This document shows positions 52,001-61,638 of a stretch of 64,000 nucleotides of DNA, in pieces (the stretch's first letter is position 1; every line of letters starts with the position of its first letter). The stretch comes from Pontiella desulfatans (GTDB taxonomy: Bacteria; Verrucomicrobiota; Kiritimatiellia; Kiritimatiellales; Pontiellaceae). The stretch lies in assembly GCF_900890425.1 (NCBI RefSeq), contig NZ_CAAHFG010000001.1, positions 3,720,001-3,784,000 on the forward strand. Direction: 5' to 3'. The notes below the pieces were generated by a model. That model saw only the letters and a list, made by a program, of their open reading frames with translations, was not told the origin of the DNA and did no database searches. Made by a program: the position numbers and the translations under genes.

Positions 52001-52124
52001 ATGGAAGCTCCAGCAACCGAGCCACAATGTTGCTGATTGAATCCCCGCCATCCGCCATGGCCCCGTCTCCGAACAGAAACGTTCCAACCACGGCACACAT
52101 CCCCATCCTTGTCACCCATCGCAT
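49014..52124 (-). CDS. large secreted protein with HEAT-like helical repeats and a C-terminal beta-propeller-like region
   Basis: The protein has 1036 residues from MRWVTRMGMCAVVGTFLFGD, with a signal peptide ending near AMA. Residues about 100-560 are alpha-helical with repeated LxxLL/HEAT-like units (KPILEKHAKGDDVRVAAYAT, VPILKEALSREKQSNHRRNV). The rest is beta-rich with WD/propeller-like phrases (IVSPDGRWVVAAK, GLYDMENFAFSPVV, DKERELVYVAVNGDLVRF). No catalytic motif recognised. It precedes two sulfatases on the same strand, which suggests a surface or periplasmic accessory, but this is only context. Confidence 0.6.
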   Translation of the reverse strand: MRWVTRMGMCAVVGTFLFGDGAMADGGDSISNIVARLLELPSPPPDWREQPKERLVPVELRHKDKVQEEPPSEEELRRRERAFRAKLIKEAESARFDGEYNSRHETPLNRLAEYDWSAAKPILEKHAKGDDVRVAAYATGLLYKHGDEATRTELRAKLQSMVFEEGLPASTRAMACERVLESDWPGRDEYFLHLLGSLPKLKEGYLNYRPLENFVEANPDHWIPVLTEWVDNENRVAHERVVSCLVQFNLKDARADALRPLLPWLDDPEWAKANMGRLRLIQSLDRVCIPESVDGLMWVAGHDTGFRLAGAADDLAYYDATNAVPILKEALSREKQSNHRRNVIAAIHALNGFSDDELVEGIEAFAVQTARGNNEKPHEDLSSLLGPSKKSTEFAIGQYVAAPERITAPVVDLLQKRAGQLKVGSPDVAEIILQISLAGDDVANGQRMLDALAEPELSEESILVVLNTREMLREHYLARLREFGARGGGVAGIAAVLAGSPGKAIEILQGDDRDAQLMLLACARLVREPLPVEMLIARWAQVNDPLLGNAIERYLEADDSAEARAAILDRYPSEMRILGALQGFDPGHGSFSKFAGWEKVLRKRFSGESPPNEIHALLSAGYWGNRGQIVVGVRDGKGELTAYYSNGRYAVRELAEEELARLKLSIKQNNFDGLAPLNIPVCDGIQYEYVHLAANGGRRVYMNNPSNAQDEAPVYDFITQLFHGLEAAGGLALHYGCESQVDGFSVLHAAFENRVDAVWTGAGGIRVLVDSNDDDPPQWHRFENGRVGGMVPQPDACRIIGSNDDVPKRFRFPEHLNNHPWQSGTTGGVVRANFDGLWLCEKDKTPILLNAGAHADPIVSPDGRWVVAAKAEQGWAKPNILIRYDLLHDVEHIVDIPPAGDLSPIAHIPAHGKFLVVRVEEGSGDAEDKPKVAYYLLDPATGEHEMVEGCFSPLFDLSYRPLQPSKKPGFHWAAINHSIHGGAEIGLYDMENFAFSPVVQIPSVFFDSMDMWVDKERELVYVAVNGDLVRFALPRN

Positions 52125-52251
52125 TATAATCATGCGCGAAGCTTACCGGAACAGCTCGCGCAATCAATCATCAGATGAACCTGAACCAAAACCGCAACGA
52201 CAGCTTTTGAGCTTGAAAAAACACGTACTCGCGTGGAATCATACGTACACC

Positions 52252-52473
52252 ATGAAAACCAAGCTGACCGTTACAATGGATGACAAACTCATTCCGCAGG
52301 CCAAGCGCTACGCGCGCGAACACAACCGTTCCCTATCGAGTGTGATCGAGGAATCGCTTGCCAAACTGACGAGTGGCCAACCCGACCGCTTTTCAGAACG
52401 CTGGCAAGGTAGGATCTCCATTTCCGGGAAAGATGACCCGCGCTTCGAGCAACTCAGCAAGAAGTATCTATGA
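52252..52473 (+). CDS. DUF6364-type antitoxin
   Basis: The protein has 73 residues: MKTKLTVTMDDKLIPQAKRY, then NRSLSSVIEESLAKL, the ribbon-helix-helix pattern of DUF6364 antitoxins. The basic ribbon binds the operator and the C-terminal tail wraps the toxin. The stop overlaps the start of the PIN gene (ATGA). It reads divergently from the large secreted protein gene. Confidence 0.82.
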   Translation: MKTKLTVTMDDKLIPQAKRYAREHNRSLSSVIEESLAKLTSGQPDRFSERWQGRISISGKDDPRFEQLSKKYL

Positions 52474-52880
52474 AAATCCTAATTGACACGGATGTGTTGC
52501 TCGACGTCGCCTTGGGTCGCGCCCCGTTCGCGGATGCATCCGGCAAGTTGCTGGATGCGTTGCAGAATGGACAGGCGACCGGATTCGCCGCATGGCATTC
52601 GGCCGCGAACTTCTACTACCTCTGCACCTCAACCCAAAACGACAAGGCCGTAAGGGGATTTCTGGACGACCTGTTCAGGTTCATCCAGATCGCTCCCGTA
52701 TCGACCATCGACATGCAACGCGCCCTCTCTCTCAACATGAAGGATTTCGAAGACGCCATGCAGGCCGCTGCCGCACTCGCCTGCGGCGCGGACGTTATCG
52801 CAACGCGAAACCTGCGCGACTACACAATGTCGCCCATCAAAGCCAAGCTCCCCAAGGATATTCTTCGTCTGATCGCATGA
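52470..52880 (+). CDS. PIN-domain toxin (VapC-like ribonuclease)
   Basis: The protein has 136 residues. Acidic residues of the PIN active site are visible: ILIDTDVLLD, the SAANFYYL region, KDFEDAMQAAAA and TRNLRDYTMS. PIN toxins cleave tRNA or rRNA with Mg2+. Partner antitoxin is encoded immediately upstream. It ends 30 bases before uvrB. Confidence 0.88.
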   Translation: MKILIDTDVLLDVALGRAPFADASGKLLDALQNGQATGFAAWHSAANFYYLCTSTQNDKAVRGFLDDLFRFIQIAPVSTIDMQRALSLNMKDFEDAMQAAAALACGADVIATRNLRDYTMSPIKAKLPKDILRLIA

Positions 52881-52910
52881 TCCCGTGAATGGGCTGAGCC
52901 CTCTCGCCTT

Positions 52911-54884
<1,974 letters not shown>

Positions 54885-54951
54885 CCACGAAGACACAAAG
54901 AACACGAAGATGGATATTTCTTAGAGTCCTTGGAGCCTTTGTGGTTAATGA

Positions 54952-55782
54952 TTATCCGCGCGTGGCGCGTTTGAGCATTTCACGCTCGCGAGGCGTTAGG
55001 GCGCCCATGCCCTCCTTGCCAATCTTGTCGAGGATGCGATCGACGTCCTCCTTGGAAAGCTGTTCTGCCCGGGGAGCGTTGCTGGGCCTGGGCTTCTTTT
55101 TTCCCAAACCGGGAATCCTGGCCTTGAATTCATCAACCAGATGCGGGTGTTTGAGCGATATGGCATAGGAGAAGCCCGCAACACCGCCAATCAGGTGGGC
55201 GGCATTGGCAATTCCGCCAATCAACGGCTCGCTGATGGTTTCGTGCAGCTCCCAGATCGCCAATCCAAGCACCAGCATCCAGGCCCGGCAGGGAATCACG
55301 AACCAGAGCAGCAGCTTCGCATTGGGATATAGCGCGCCGAAGGCCCCGAGAATACCCATCACCGCGCCGGAGGCGCCGACGCAGATCGGATAATGCATAA
55401 AGGTATTTCCAAATGCATCGGCAACAGGGAAGGGATCCGCAATGAGCGACCACCCCAGCCCTCCCAGAATGCCGCTCACATAATAAAGAATGAAGAAGCG
55501 GAATGCCCCAATGGTGCGCTCCACCGTTGGGCCGATAAAAAACAGGCCCAGCATATTCACCATCAAATGGCTCAAACTCCCGTGAATGAACATATAGGTG
55601 AACAACTGGCCGATCTCAAAATTCATCCACCAGTTTGCGCGCAAGGCAAAATTTTCGGTCAGCAATCGTTGCGACGTCAATGCATCCAGGGCAAAAATCA
55701 CAACATTCAGGATCAGAAGAAACTTCACGGAGGAGGAAATCCCCACCATGCTTCCTATGTTTCTAGGTTCGTTGTTGAACAT
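54952..55782 (-). CDS. rhomboid family intramembrane serine protease
   Basis: The protein has 276 residues with six membrane segments. The catalytic dyad is Ser139 in GASGAV and His196 in AHLIGG, and the HGSLSHLMVNM segment after TM2 is typical. The C-terminal 60 residues are soluble and charged (KKKPRPSNAPRAEQ), ending LTPREREMLKRA. Convergent with uvrB. It cleaves membrane protein helices; the substrates are unknown. Confidence 0.9.
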   Translation of the reverse strand: MFNNEPRNIGSMVGISSSVKFLLILNVVIFALDALTSQRLLTENFALRANWWMNFEIGQLFTYMFIHGSLSHLMVNMLGLFFIGPTVERTIGAFRFFILYYVSGILGGLGWSLIADPFPVADAFGNTFMHYPICVGASGAVMGILGAFGALYPNAKLLLWFVIPCRAWMLVLGLAIWELHETISEPLIGGIANAAHLIGGVAGFSYAISLKHPHLVDEFKARIPGLGKKKPRPSNAPRAEQLSKEDVDRILDKIGKEGMGALTPREREMLKRATRG

Positions 55783-55884
55783 GCTTTCCTTTCAAAGTCC
55801 GCAAAGTAGACCGAAACCGACGAATCCGGTCAATCTTGCAAAGCGCTTAATTCATTGACCCATCCCCCATCCCGGTGTTCATTT

Positions 55885-55924
55885 CCGGACGGAAAATGTG
55901 ACGGCCGTCAGTTTTTCCGTCCGG
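55885..55924. repeat. palindromic element upstream of queF
   Basis: The arms CCGGACGGAAAA and TTTTCCGTCCGG enclose a smaller palindrome TGACGGCCGTCA. A related element with the same CGGAAAA...TTTTCCG arms and a GTCACGATCGTGAC centre lies inside mfd at 63159-63208. Confidence 0.7.
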
Positions 55925-56011
55925 ACCAATCGTCGACCGCGGTGGTTCGCGCTTGCCCATTTCCAAAGGGTGGATATGATGGCGCGGATTTTCAACGAAA
56001 TGGAACATGCT

Positions 56012-56428
56012 ATGACCGACGAAACCAAACTGACCGGACTCACCTTGCTCAAGAAGGGTGAAACGCGCTACCCGACCAGCCCGGACGAGGCGAAACTGGA
56101 AACCTTCGAAAACGCGAACCAGGGGCGGAACTATTGGATCACCTTCCAGACGTCGGAGTTCACCTCGCTCTGTCCGATTACCGGCCAGCCGGACTTTGCG
56201 ACGATTACCATCGAGTATATTCCGGGCACGTTGTGCGTGGAAAGCAAGTCGCTGAAGCTCTATCTCTTCTCGTTCCGCCAGACCGGCACCTTCTACGAGG
56301 AAATCGTCAACCGGATCTATTCGGATCTCGACGAACAGCTAAAGCCCAAGCGGCTGGTGGTGAACGGCGACTTCACCGCGCGCGGCGGCATTACCTCTGC
56401 GGTGAAGATTGATTCCGCTGAAGCATAG
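56012..56428 (+). CDS. queF: QueF, NADPH-dependent 7-cyano-7-deazaguanine reductase
   Basis: The protein has 138 residues from MTDETKLTGLTLLKKGETRY, the short unimodular QueF form. The catalytic Cys lies in FTSLCPITGQPDFATI, followed by ESKSLKLYLFSFR and FTARGGITS. It reduces preQ0 to preQ1 in queuosine synthesis and complements queC, queD and queE encoded just downstream on the other strand. Starts further upstream in frame (55976) are possible but not needed. Confidence 0.93.
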   Translation: MTDETKLTGLTLLKKGETRYPTSPDEAKLETFENANQGRNYWITFQTSEFTSLCPITGQPDFATITIEYIPGTLCVESKSLKLYLFSFRQTGTFYEEIVNRIYSDLDEQLKPKRLVVNGDFTARGGITSAVKIDSAEA

Positions 56429-56509
56429 TTTTTCACAGAAGACCGCCACATACGCGAAGGAATACCAATCATCCGGACCCTGGTGCTTCGCGTTCGTCCA
56501 TAAACCGGA

Positions 56510-56875
56510 CTATTCGCCCGAATAGACGCAGACGTTGGAGGGATTTTCCTTCACGACCACCTGCGTGAGCTGAGGCAGGGCGGGCTTGGTCTGGTTCCAG
56601 AACCATAGGGCGATGTATTCGGCGGTTGGGTTTTCCAGCCCTTCGATTTCGTTCAGCACCTTGTGATCGAGCTGGTCGACCAAGGGATCAACCACACGTC
56701 GAACATCATTGAAGTCAATGACCCACCCCAGCTTGGGATCGAGTTCGTCTTCGACATGGATTTCGATGTAGTAGGTATGCCCATGCATGTTGGCGCATTT
56801 GTGCGTTGGAGGCACATTCGGCAGCCAGTGCGCAGAATCAAACTTGAATTCCTTGTAGATTTTCATTTTAGGCAT
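56510..56875 (-). CDS. queD: QueD, 6-carboxy-tetrahydropterin synthase
   Basis: The protein has 121 residues. Zinc-binding histidines: one in FDSAHWLP and two in MHGHTYYI; catalytic His/Asp in LDHKVLNE; PTAEYIALW also typical. It makes 6-carboxytetrahydropterin from dihydroneopterin triphosphate for queuosine. Separated from queC by 86 bases of near-palindromic spacer. Confidence 0.95.
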   Translation of the reverse strand: MPKMKIYKEFKFDSAHWLPNVPPTHKCANMHGHTYYIEIHVEDELDPKLGWVIDFNDVRRVVDPLVDQLDHKVLNEIEGLENPTAEYIALWFWNQTKPALPQLTQVVVKENPSNVCVYSGE

Positions 56876-56961
56876 GGGTCGTATTCCTTGTTGCGTATTG
56901 CGTATGGTCAGGTTCCTGCCGGAAGAGTCAAGAAGTACGTAATACGAAATACGCAGTACAT

Positions 56962-57639
56962 CTACACATATTCCCGAGGGTCGCTTTGTCCAATTTCACT
57001 GAACCCCTTCTTGCGTAGCAGGCACGAATCGCAGTATCCGCAGGCGCGCCCGTCGGGGGCGGGGTCGTAGCAGCTGGTGGTTTTAGCGTAATCGACGCCC
57101 AATTCAAGCCCGCGTTGAATGATTTCGGCCTTGGTTAGATCAATCAACGGGGTATGGATGGTTAATTTTTTCCCCTGTACACCGGCAACGGTGGCGAGAT
57201 TGGCCATGGCTTCGTAGGCGGCGATGAACTCGGGGCGGCAGTCGGGATAGCCACTGTAGTCGAGCGCGTTGACGCCAATGAAAATGTCGTAGGCTTCGAG
57301 CACCTCCGCCCAGGCCAGGGCGTAGGAAAGGAAGACGGTGTTGCGCGCAGGAACGTAGGTCACGGGGATTTCGTCGGTCAATTCCCCCACATCATCGTGC
57401 TTCGGCACGTCGATATCGGCGGTCAGCGCGGAGCCTCCGAACGAACCGAGATCGATATCGACGATCTTGTGTTGCCTTGCCTTTTCGGAAGCCTGCTCCA
57501 CCGCGCAATCGAGCTCGATGGAATGGCGCTGCCCATAGCGGAAAGAAACCGCATAGACTTCATAGCCCTCATTCAGGGCCATCGCCATGGCCGTTGCGGA
57601 ATCGAGACCGCCGCTCAACAAAACCACTGCCTTTTTCAC
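56962..57639 (-). CDS. queC: QueC, 7-cyano-7-deazaguanine synthase
   Basis: The protein has 225 residues with a GTG start overlapping the queE stop (TAGTG). The PP-loop SGGLDSATA binds ATP, and zinc cysteines are in [19 protein letters not shown]. It converts 7-carboxy-7-deazaguanine to preQ0. Second gene of the queE-queC-queD run. Confidence 0.96.
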   Translation of the reverse strand: MKKAVVLLSGGLDSATAMAMALNEGYEVYAVSFRYGQRHSIELDCAVEQASEKARQHKIVDIDLGSFGGSALTADIDVPKHDDVGELTDEIPVTYVPARNTVFLSYALAWAEVLEAYDIFIGVNALDYSGYPDCRPEFIAAYEAMANLATVAGVQGKKLTIHTPLIDLTKAEIIQRGLELGVDYAKTTSCYDPAPDGRACGYCDSCLLRKKGFSEIGQSDPREYV

Positions 57640-58388
57640 TAGAGCATCTCCAACATTTTATGGGTTTGTGGAATGACCCGCACATTGGGGAGCACGCCGG
57701 AAACCTTGTCCTGCCAACGCAACAACTGGGCACCACTTGGAACCGCGTCGGTTTTCCGGGCTTTCGACATGGGCTGGATGACGACCAGCGTATCCGCGCC
57801 CCCGGCCTTCTTGATGCCTTTGACCGCCTCCATCAGTTCGCCTTCGTGGGTTTCGGCGGAGAGCACCAGCTTGGTGAACACCTCGACGTCGAAATCGCGG
57901 CAGGTTTTCAGGAATTGCCAGTGCGCAGGGAAGGTGTTTTTTTCGCGGGTCACGCTGGAAAGCTTGATATCCATGGCCACCACATCGATCCATTCGATGA
58001 TTGTTTTCAACTGCTGCGGGAGATCGCCGGCGGTTTCGAGATAGATGTTGTGGTCGTCGCCGCAGAGCTGCGGAAGCAACTCTTGCAGGTAGTTGGCCTG
58101 CAACAACGGGGCGCCGCCAGTGAGGGAAATGCGCTTGTTGGTCTTTTTGCCATCGATCTTCCGAACCAGTTCCATCACCTGGTCGATGGCCAGCGGATTG
58201 GGGATCTGTTCGAATTTGCCAGACCCCGGCTCCATTTCAATCAGCACGGTCTCGGTGCGTTCGGTAATGGTGTCGCAATAGATGCATGCGCGATGGCACT
58301 CGCAGAAGCGGACAAAAAGATGGCGCTCGCCGACATAGGGGCCTTCACCCTGAATGGAACTGAATATTTCGGAAAGATAGGTTTTCAT
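57639..58388 (-). CDS. queE: QueE, 7-carboxy-7-deazaguanine synthase (radical SAM)
   Basis: The protein has 249 residues. The radical-SAM cluster motif C-x3-C-x2-C is seen in [19 protein letters not shown] at the N-terminus is a QueE hallmark, and [10 protein letters not shown] follows. It rearranges carboxytetrahydropterin to the deazaguanine ring. Ends in an overlap with queC, so they are co-translated. Confidence 0.94.
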   Translation of the reverse strand: MKTYLSEIFSSIQGEGPYVGERHLFVRFCECHRACIYCDTITERTETVLIEMEPGSGKFEQIPNPLAIDQVMELVRKIDGKKTNKRISLTGGAPLLQANYLQELLPQLCGDDHNIYLETAGDLPQQLKTIIEWIDVVAMDIKLSSVTREKNTFPAHWQFLKTCRDFDVEVFTKLVLSAETHEGELMEAVKGIKKAGGADTLVVIQPMSKARKTDAVPSGAQLLRWQDKVSGVLPNVRVIPQTHKMLEML

Positions 58389-58391
58389 GGC

Positions 58392-59027
58392 TCAGACAAA
58401 GTACCCGACCAACTCCGAAAACGAAGCAAAATATGCGTCCGCTTTATACCCCCGCTCTTCCCCGAACCCATACCGGACATAGGCATTCTTCACCCCGGCG
58501 TTTTCGGCCACCGCCAAGTCGGTATAGTTGTCGCCCACCATCCAAACCGTGGCCGCATCCATGCCGGCCGCTTCCATGCAGGCAAGGATTCCGTCGGGTT
58601 CCGGCTTGAGGTTAGGCACATCCCCGCCACCGATAATCGAGGTGAAGCGGTCCGCCAACCCAAAATGTTCGAGAATCCTGCGACTCGGTTCGCCGGGCTT
58701 GTTGGTGAGCAGCGCCACCTTGTGGCCCGCCTTCACCAGCTCGGCAATTCCGTCGGCGACGCCGTCGTAGAGATAGGTATGAACCACCAAATGCCCGGCA
58801 TAGTAGGCCTTGTTGATCGCCAGCGCTTCGTCAACATCCACCTCCGCGCCCTGCAACGATCGCTCCACCAGTTTCCGCACACCGTTGCCGACATATCCGC
58901 TGACGGTTTCAAGAGGCAAGGGAGCCAATCCATAGTGGCATCGCATATGGTTGATCCCCGCCGCCAGGTCGGCGCGGGAATCGATCAAGGTTCCATCCAA
59001 ATCAAAAATCAAAAGCTGTGGTTCCAC
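58392..59027 (-). CDS. HAD phosphatase, phosphoglycolate phosphatase-like
   Basis: The protein has 211 residues. HAD motifs: FDLDGTLIDS (nucleophile Asp and acid Asp), LLTNKPG (Thr), KPEPDGIL (Lys) and VGDNYTDLAVAENAG. The GYVGNGVRKLVERS cap fits Gph-type phosphatases that recycle phosphoglycolate. Stop lies 3 bases from the queE start; overlaps the next HAD gene by 1 base. Confidence 0.85.
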   Translation of the reverse strand: MEPQLLIFDLDGTLIDSRADLAAGINHMRCHYGLAPLPLETVSGYVGNGVRKLVERSLQGAEVDVDEALAINKAYYAGHLVVHTYLYDGVADGIAELVKAGHKVALLTNKPGEPSRRILEHFGLADRFTSIIGGGDVPNLKPEPDGILACMEAAGMDAATVWMVGDNYTDLAVAENAGVKNAYVRYGFGEERGYKADAYFASFSELVGYFV

Positions 59028-59668
59028 TATTGCATCTCCGATAATTTGAGTAGCTCGCGCCAGGTGTGCACGGCGACATCCACCGGATAGTTGACGGGTT
59101 GGTTGTTATCGACCGCCACCACCCTTGCGCCGGCGGCGCGGGCGGCCTCGATTCCGATCAACTGGTCTTCAAACACCAGCGTCTTGAGGGGATCAACCCG
59201 CAGCTTTTGCGCAGTGACCTCGATAATCTCGGGATCGGGCTTGCGGTTGACGACATCGCTTCCCGTGGTGATGCAGTCGAAAAATTTCAGCACGTCGGCC
59301 TCTTCGAGGGCCGGCTTAACAAAACTGAACGGCGAGTTGGTCGCCAGGGCCATTGGCTTTTTCCGATGCCACAACTCGAGGAACTCGCGCGCGCCGGAAA
59401 AGAGTTCGGCCCTGAAGATTTCCTGCACCCGCCCGCGCTTGTATTCCAGCACTTTGGCTGGATCCAAGCTCAGACCGTATCGCTCGTTGAGGGTTTCGGC
59501 GTACCACGTGCTATGCTTGCCGAAGAATTCGTGATGCTCGTCCGGCTTCAAGGAATAGCCGCTATGGGCCAGCACGGCATCGGAAAACGCCTGCGCATGG
59601 TATTTCCCCGAGTCGATCAGGGTGCCGTCCAAGTCCAAGATAAATGCATCATAGTCCCATAGCTTCAT
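59027..59668 (-). CDS. HAD hydrolase, beta-phosphoglucomutase/YqaB-like
   Basis: The protein has 213 residues. HAD motifs: ILDLDGTLIDSGKYH, ATNSPFSF, RKPDPEII and FEDQLIGIEAARAAGA. The 'FEDQ-IGIEAA-AAGA' pattern is that of sugar-phosphate phosphatases and phosphomutases of the YqaB type. Substrate unknown. It overlaps the glycosyltransferase gene by 20 bases, which implies coupling. Confidence 0.83.
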   Translation of the reverse strand: MKLWDYDAFILDLDGTLIDSGKYHAQAFSDAVLAHSGYSLKPDEHHEFFGKHSTWYAETLNERYGLSLDPAKVLEYKRGRVQEIFRAELFSGAREFLELWHRKKPMALATNSPFSFVKPALEEADVLKFFDCITTGSDVVNRKPDPEIIEVTAQKLRVDPLKTLVFEDQLIGIEAARAAGARVVAVDNNQPVNYPVDVAVHTWRELLKLSEMQ

Positions 59669-60620
59669 GGTTCAGCATCTCCCTAGCATTTTTTACAACT
59701 TCGATTGTTTCCACCATTTTAATACTCTCCAAGTCCTGCTTGGAATAGTTTTTCACCAAGGAATTCCTCAACACCCGGTGCTGCCCGCCATAAGGCCCCA
59801 CCCGCATCGGATCGGTCGGGCCGAAGATCGCCAGGCACGGCGTCCCCGCCGCCGAAGCCATGTGCATCGGCCCCGAATCGACGGTTACCACCAGATCGGC
59901 CCGTTGCAAAACGCCCCCCAGCTCCAGCAACGACGTCTTGCCGCACAGATTGGTGGCCGATCCCTCCGGGAGGGCGTTTTCAATCCTCGTGCAGGTTTCG
60001 GTATCGTCCGGGGAACCAACCAAGACAATCTGGGCATCGAGATGCTCGCCGAGTTCAACAAACCGTTCCGACGGCCAGTTTTTCGCCTCGTGCCGGGAGC
60101 AGGGTGCGAACACCACCACCGGATGCTTTTCCAGGCAGGGGAAATCGACCACCGGAAAGCGGATCGGGAACTCAAGCGGTTCCTCCGGCTTACCCAGAAA
60201 ACGGAGCACATCGAGATTTTCCTCGACCGCATGCCGGTTCTTGTTTTTTTTCCCGACGACGGTGGAATAGAAAAAACGCGCTCCTTCGCGCTGGCCCGAC
60301 GTGCCAAGGATCCGGGCGCCTTTCGAGCGCTTGGCCATCCGGCAGACCATGGCGCTCTTCAGCAGGCCCTGGAAATCCACAACCAGATCATAGGTCTCTT
60401 CCCGGAGTGCGTTGCGGAAATTCCCAAAACTGGAGAAGAGGCTTTGGCGTGGAAAGGGAATCACCTTCCGCACATCGGAAAAACAGTCCACCAAACCGGC
60501 ATATCCCGAGTTCACCACCCAATCGATCTCCGCTCCATAGGCCTGCTTCAGCAGATGCACCGCCGGCAAGGCGTGGAACAGATCCCCCAGCGAACTGGTT
60601 TTGACGATCAGGATCCGCAT
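59649..60620 (-). CDS. glycosyltransferase family 9, lipopolysaccharide heptosyltransferase-like
   Basis: The protein has 323 residues. N-terminus MRILIVKTSSLGDLFHALPA is the GT9 signature; the C-terminal domain has VTVDSGPMHMASAAGTPCLAIFGPTDP, which binds the nucleotide sugar. It resembles heptosyltransferase I (WaaC), adding a core sugar to lipid A-Kdo at the inner membrane. This supports a Gram-negative envelope. Located between argF and the HAD genes on one strand. Confidence 0.88.
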   Translation of the reverse strand: MRILIVKTSSLGDLFHALPAVHLLKQAYGAEIDWVVNSGYAGLVDCFSDVRKVIPFPRQSLFSSFGNFRNALREETYDLVVDFQGLLKSAMVCRMAKRSKGARILGTSGQREGARFFYSTVVGKKNKNRHAVEENLDVLRFLGKPEEPLEFPIRFPVVDFPCLEKHPVVVFAPCSRHEAKNWPSERFVELGEHLDAQIVLVGSPDDTETCTRIENALPEGSATNLCGKTSLLELGGVLQRADLVVTVDSGPMHMASAAGTPCLAIFGPTDPMRVGPYGGQHRVLRNSLVKNYSKQDLESIKMVETIEVVKNAREMLNHEAMGL

Positions 60621-60630
60621 CTCGAAACGT

Positions 60631-61563
60631 CTAGGCCGCGCCGCAAAGGGTGAGAATTACAGCCTTTTGGGCGTGGAGACGGTTTTCGGCCTCGTCGAAC
60701 ACAATCGACTGCGGACCGTCGATCACCTCCGCGGTCTGCTCGCAGCCGCGGATGGCCGGCAGGCAGTTCATGAAGATGGCATCCGGCTTGGCGTGCGCCA
60801 TCAGCCCGCTGTTCACCTGGTAGGGCATGAACTTGGCGATCCGCGCCGCTTCCTGATCCTTCGGAATATGGTAGCTCATCCAGGAATCGGTGTAGACCAC
60901 GTCGGCATCCTTGATGGCCTCCACCGGATCGTCGGTCACGAATACGGAACCTCCGGAGCCGGCGGAAAATGCCGCGCAGTCGGCCACGACGTCGGCGCGC
61001 GGCGAATAGTCCTCGCCCGCCGGGGAGCCAACGCTCACATGCATGCCCATCTTGGTTCCGCCGAACATCAGCGAGTGCGTCACGTTGTTGAACCCGTCGC
61101 CGAGATAGGCCAGCTTGAGCCCCGCCAGCTTTCCCTTCTTTTCTTCGATCGCCTGAAGGTCGGCGAGAATCTGGCAGGGATGGCTGTCGTCGGTCAGCGC
61201 GTTGATCACCGGAACCGTGGCATACTCAGCCATCTCCAACAGATCGTCGTGCTTGAACAGGCGCGCCATGATGACATCGACGAAACGCGAAGCGGTCTTG
61301 ATGGAGTCGCTGATGCTCTCCTTGCCGCTGCCCATCGGTGAGTTGCCGGTGTGGTAGTAGATGGCGTGGCCGCCCATCTGGGTCATGCCGGCCTCGAACG
61401 AAAGGCGCGTTCGCAGGCTGGGTTTTTCGAAAATCATCAGCAACGTCTTGCGCGCCATGGCATCCTGGTAGTTGGCCGGGTTGGTTTTCACATCCCGCGC
61501 CAAATCCAATACGTCCCGGATCTTCTCCGGGCTCCATTCCTTCAGTGAAATCAAATGTTCCAT
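60631..61563 (-). CDS. argF: ornithine carbamoyltransferase
   Basis: The protein has 310 residues, standard length. Carbamoyl-phosphate site FEKPSLRTRLSFE and DSHPCQILAD; ornithine-side residues in TDSWMSY. The C-terminal motif normally H-C-L-P reads MNCLPAIRG, so His is Asn. Overall fold and length fit anabolic OTCase in arginine synthesis. Given the changed motif, another carbamoyltransferase specificity is possible, but less likely. It lies between pyrB and the glycosyltransferase. Confidence 0.88.
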   Translation of the reverse strand: MEHLISLKEWSPEKIRDVLDLARDVKTNPANYQDAMARKTLLMIFEKPSLRTRLSFEAGMTQMGGHAIYYHTGNSPMGSGKESISDSIKTASRFVDVIMARLFKHDDLLEMAEYATVPVINALTDDSHPCQILADLQAIEEKKGKLAGLKLAYLGDGFNNVTHSLMFGGTKMGMHVSVGSPAGEDYSPRADVVADCAAFSAGSGGSVFVTDDPVEAIKDADVVYTDSWMSYHIPKDQEAARIAKFMPYQVNSGLMAHAKPDAIFMNCLPAIRGCEQTAEVIDGPQSIVFDEAENRLHAQKAVILTLCGAA

Positions 61564-61638
61564 AGTTTACCTCGTGATACGTGGGTCGTGATGCGTGAGT
61601 TATGAGTCGTGAAAAAACCACGTCTCAATCGTCACGTT

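Noticed and set aside
55855-56010. preQ1 riboswitch upstream of queF
   Set aside because: The strong hairpin there is a palindromic repeat with a relative in mfd; no preQ1 aptamer pattern (short stem plus A-rich tail pairing into the loop) was recognised.
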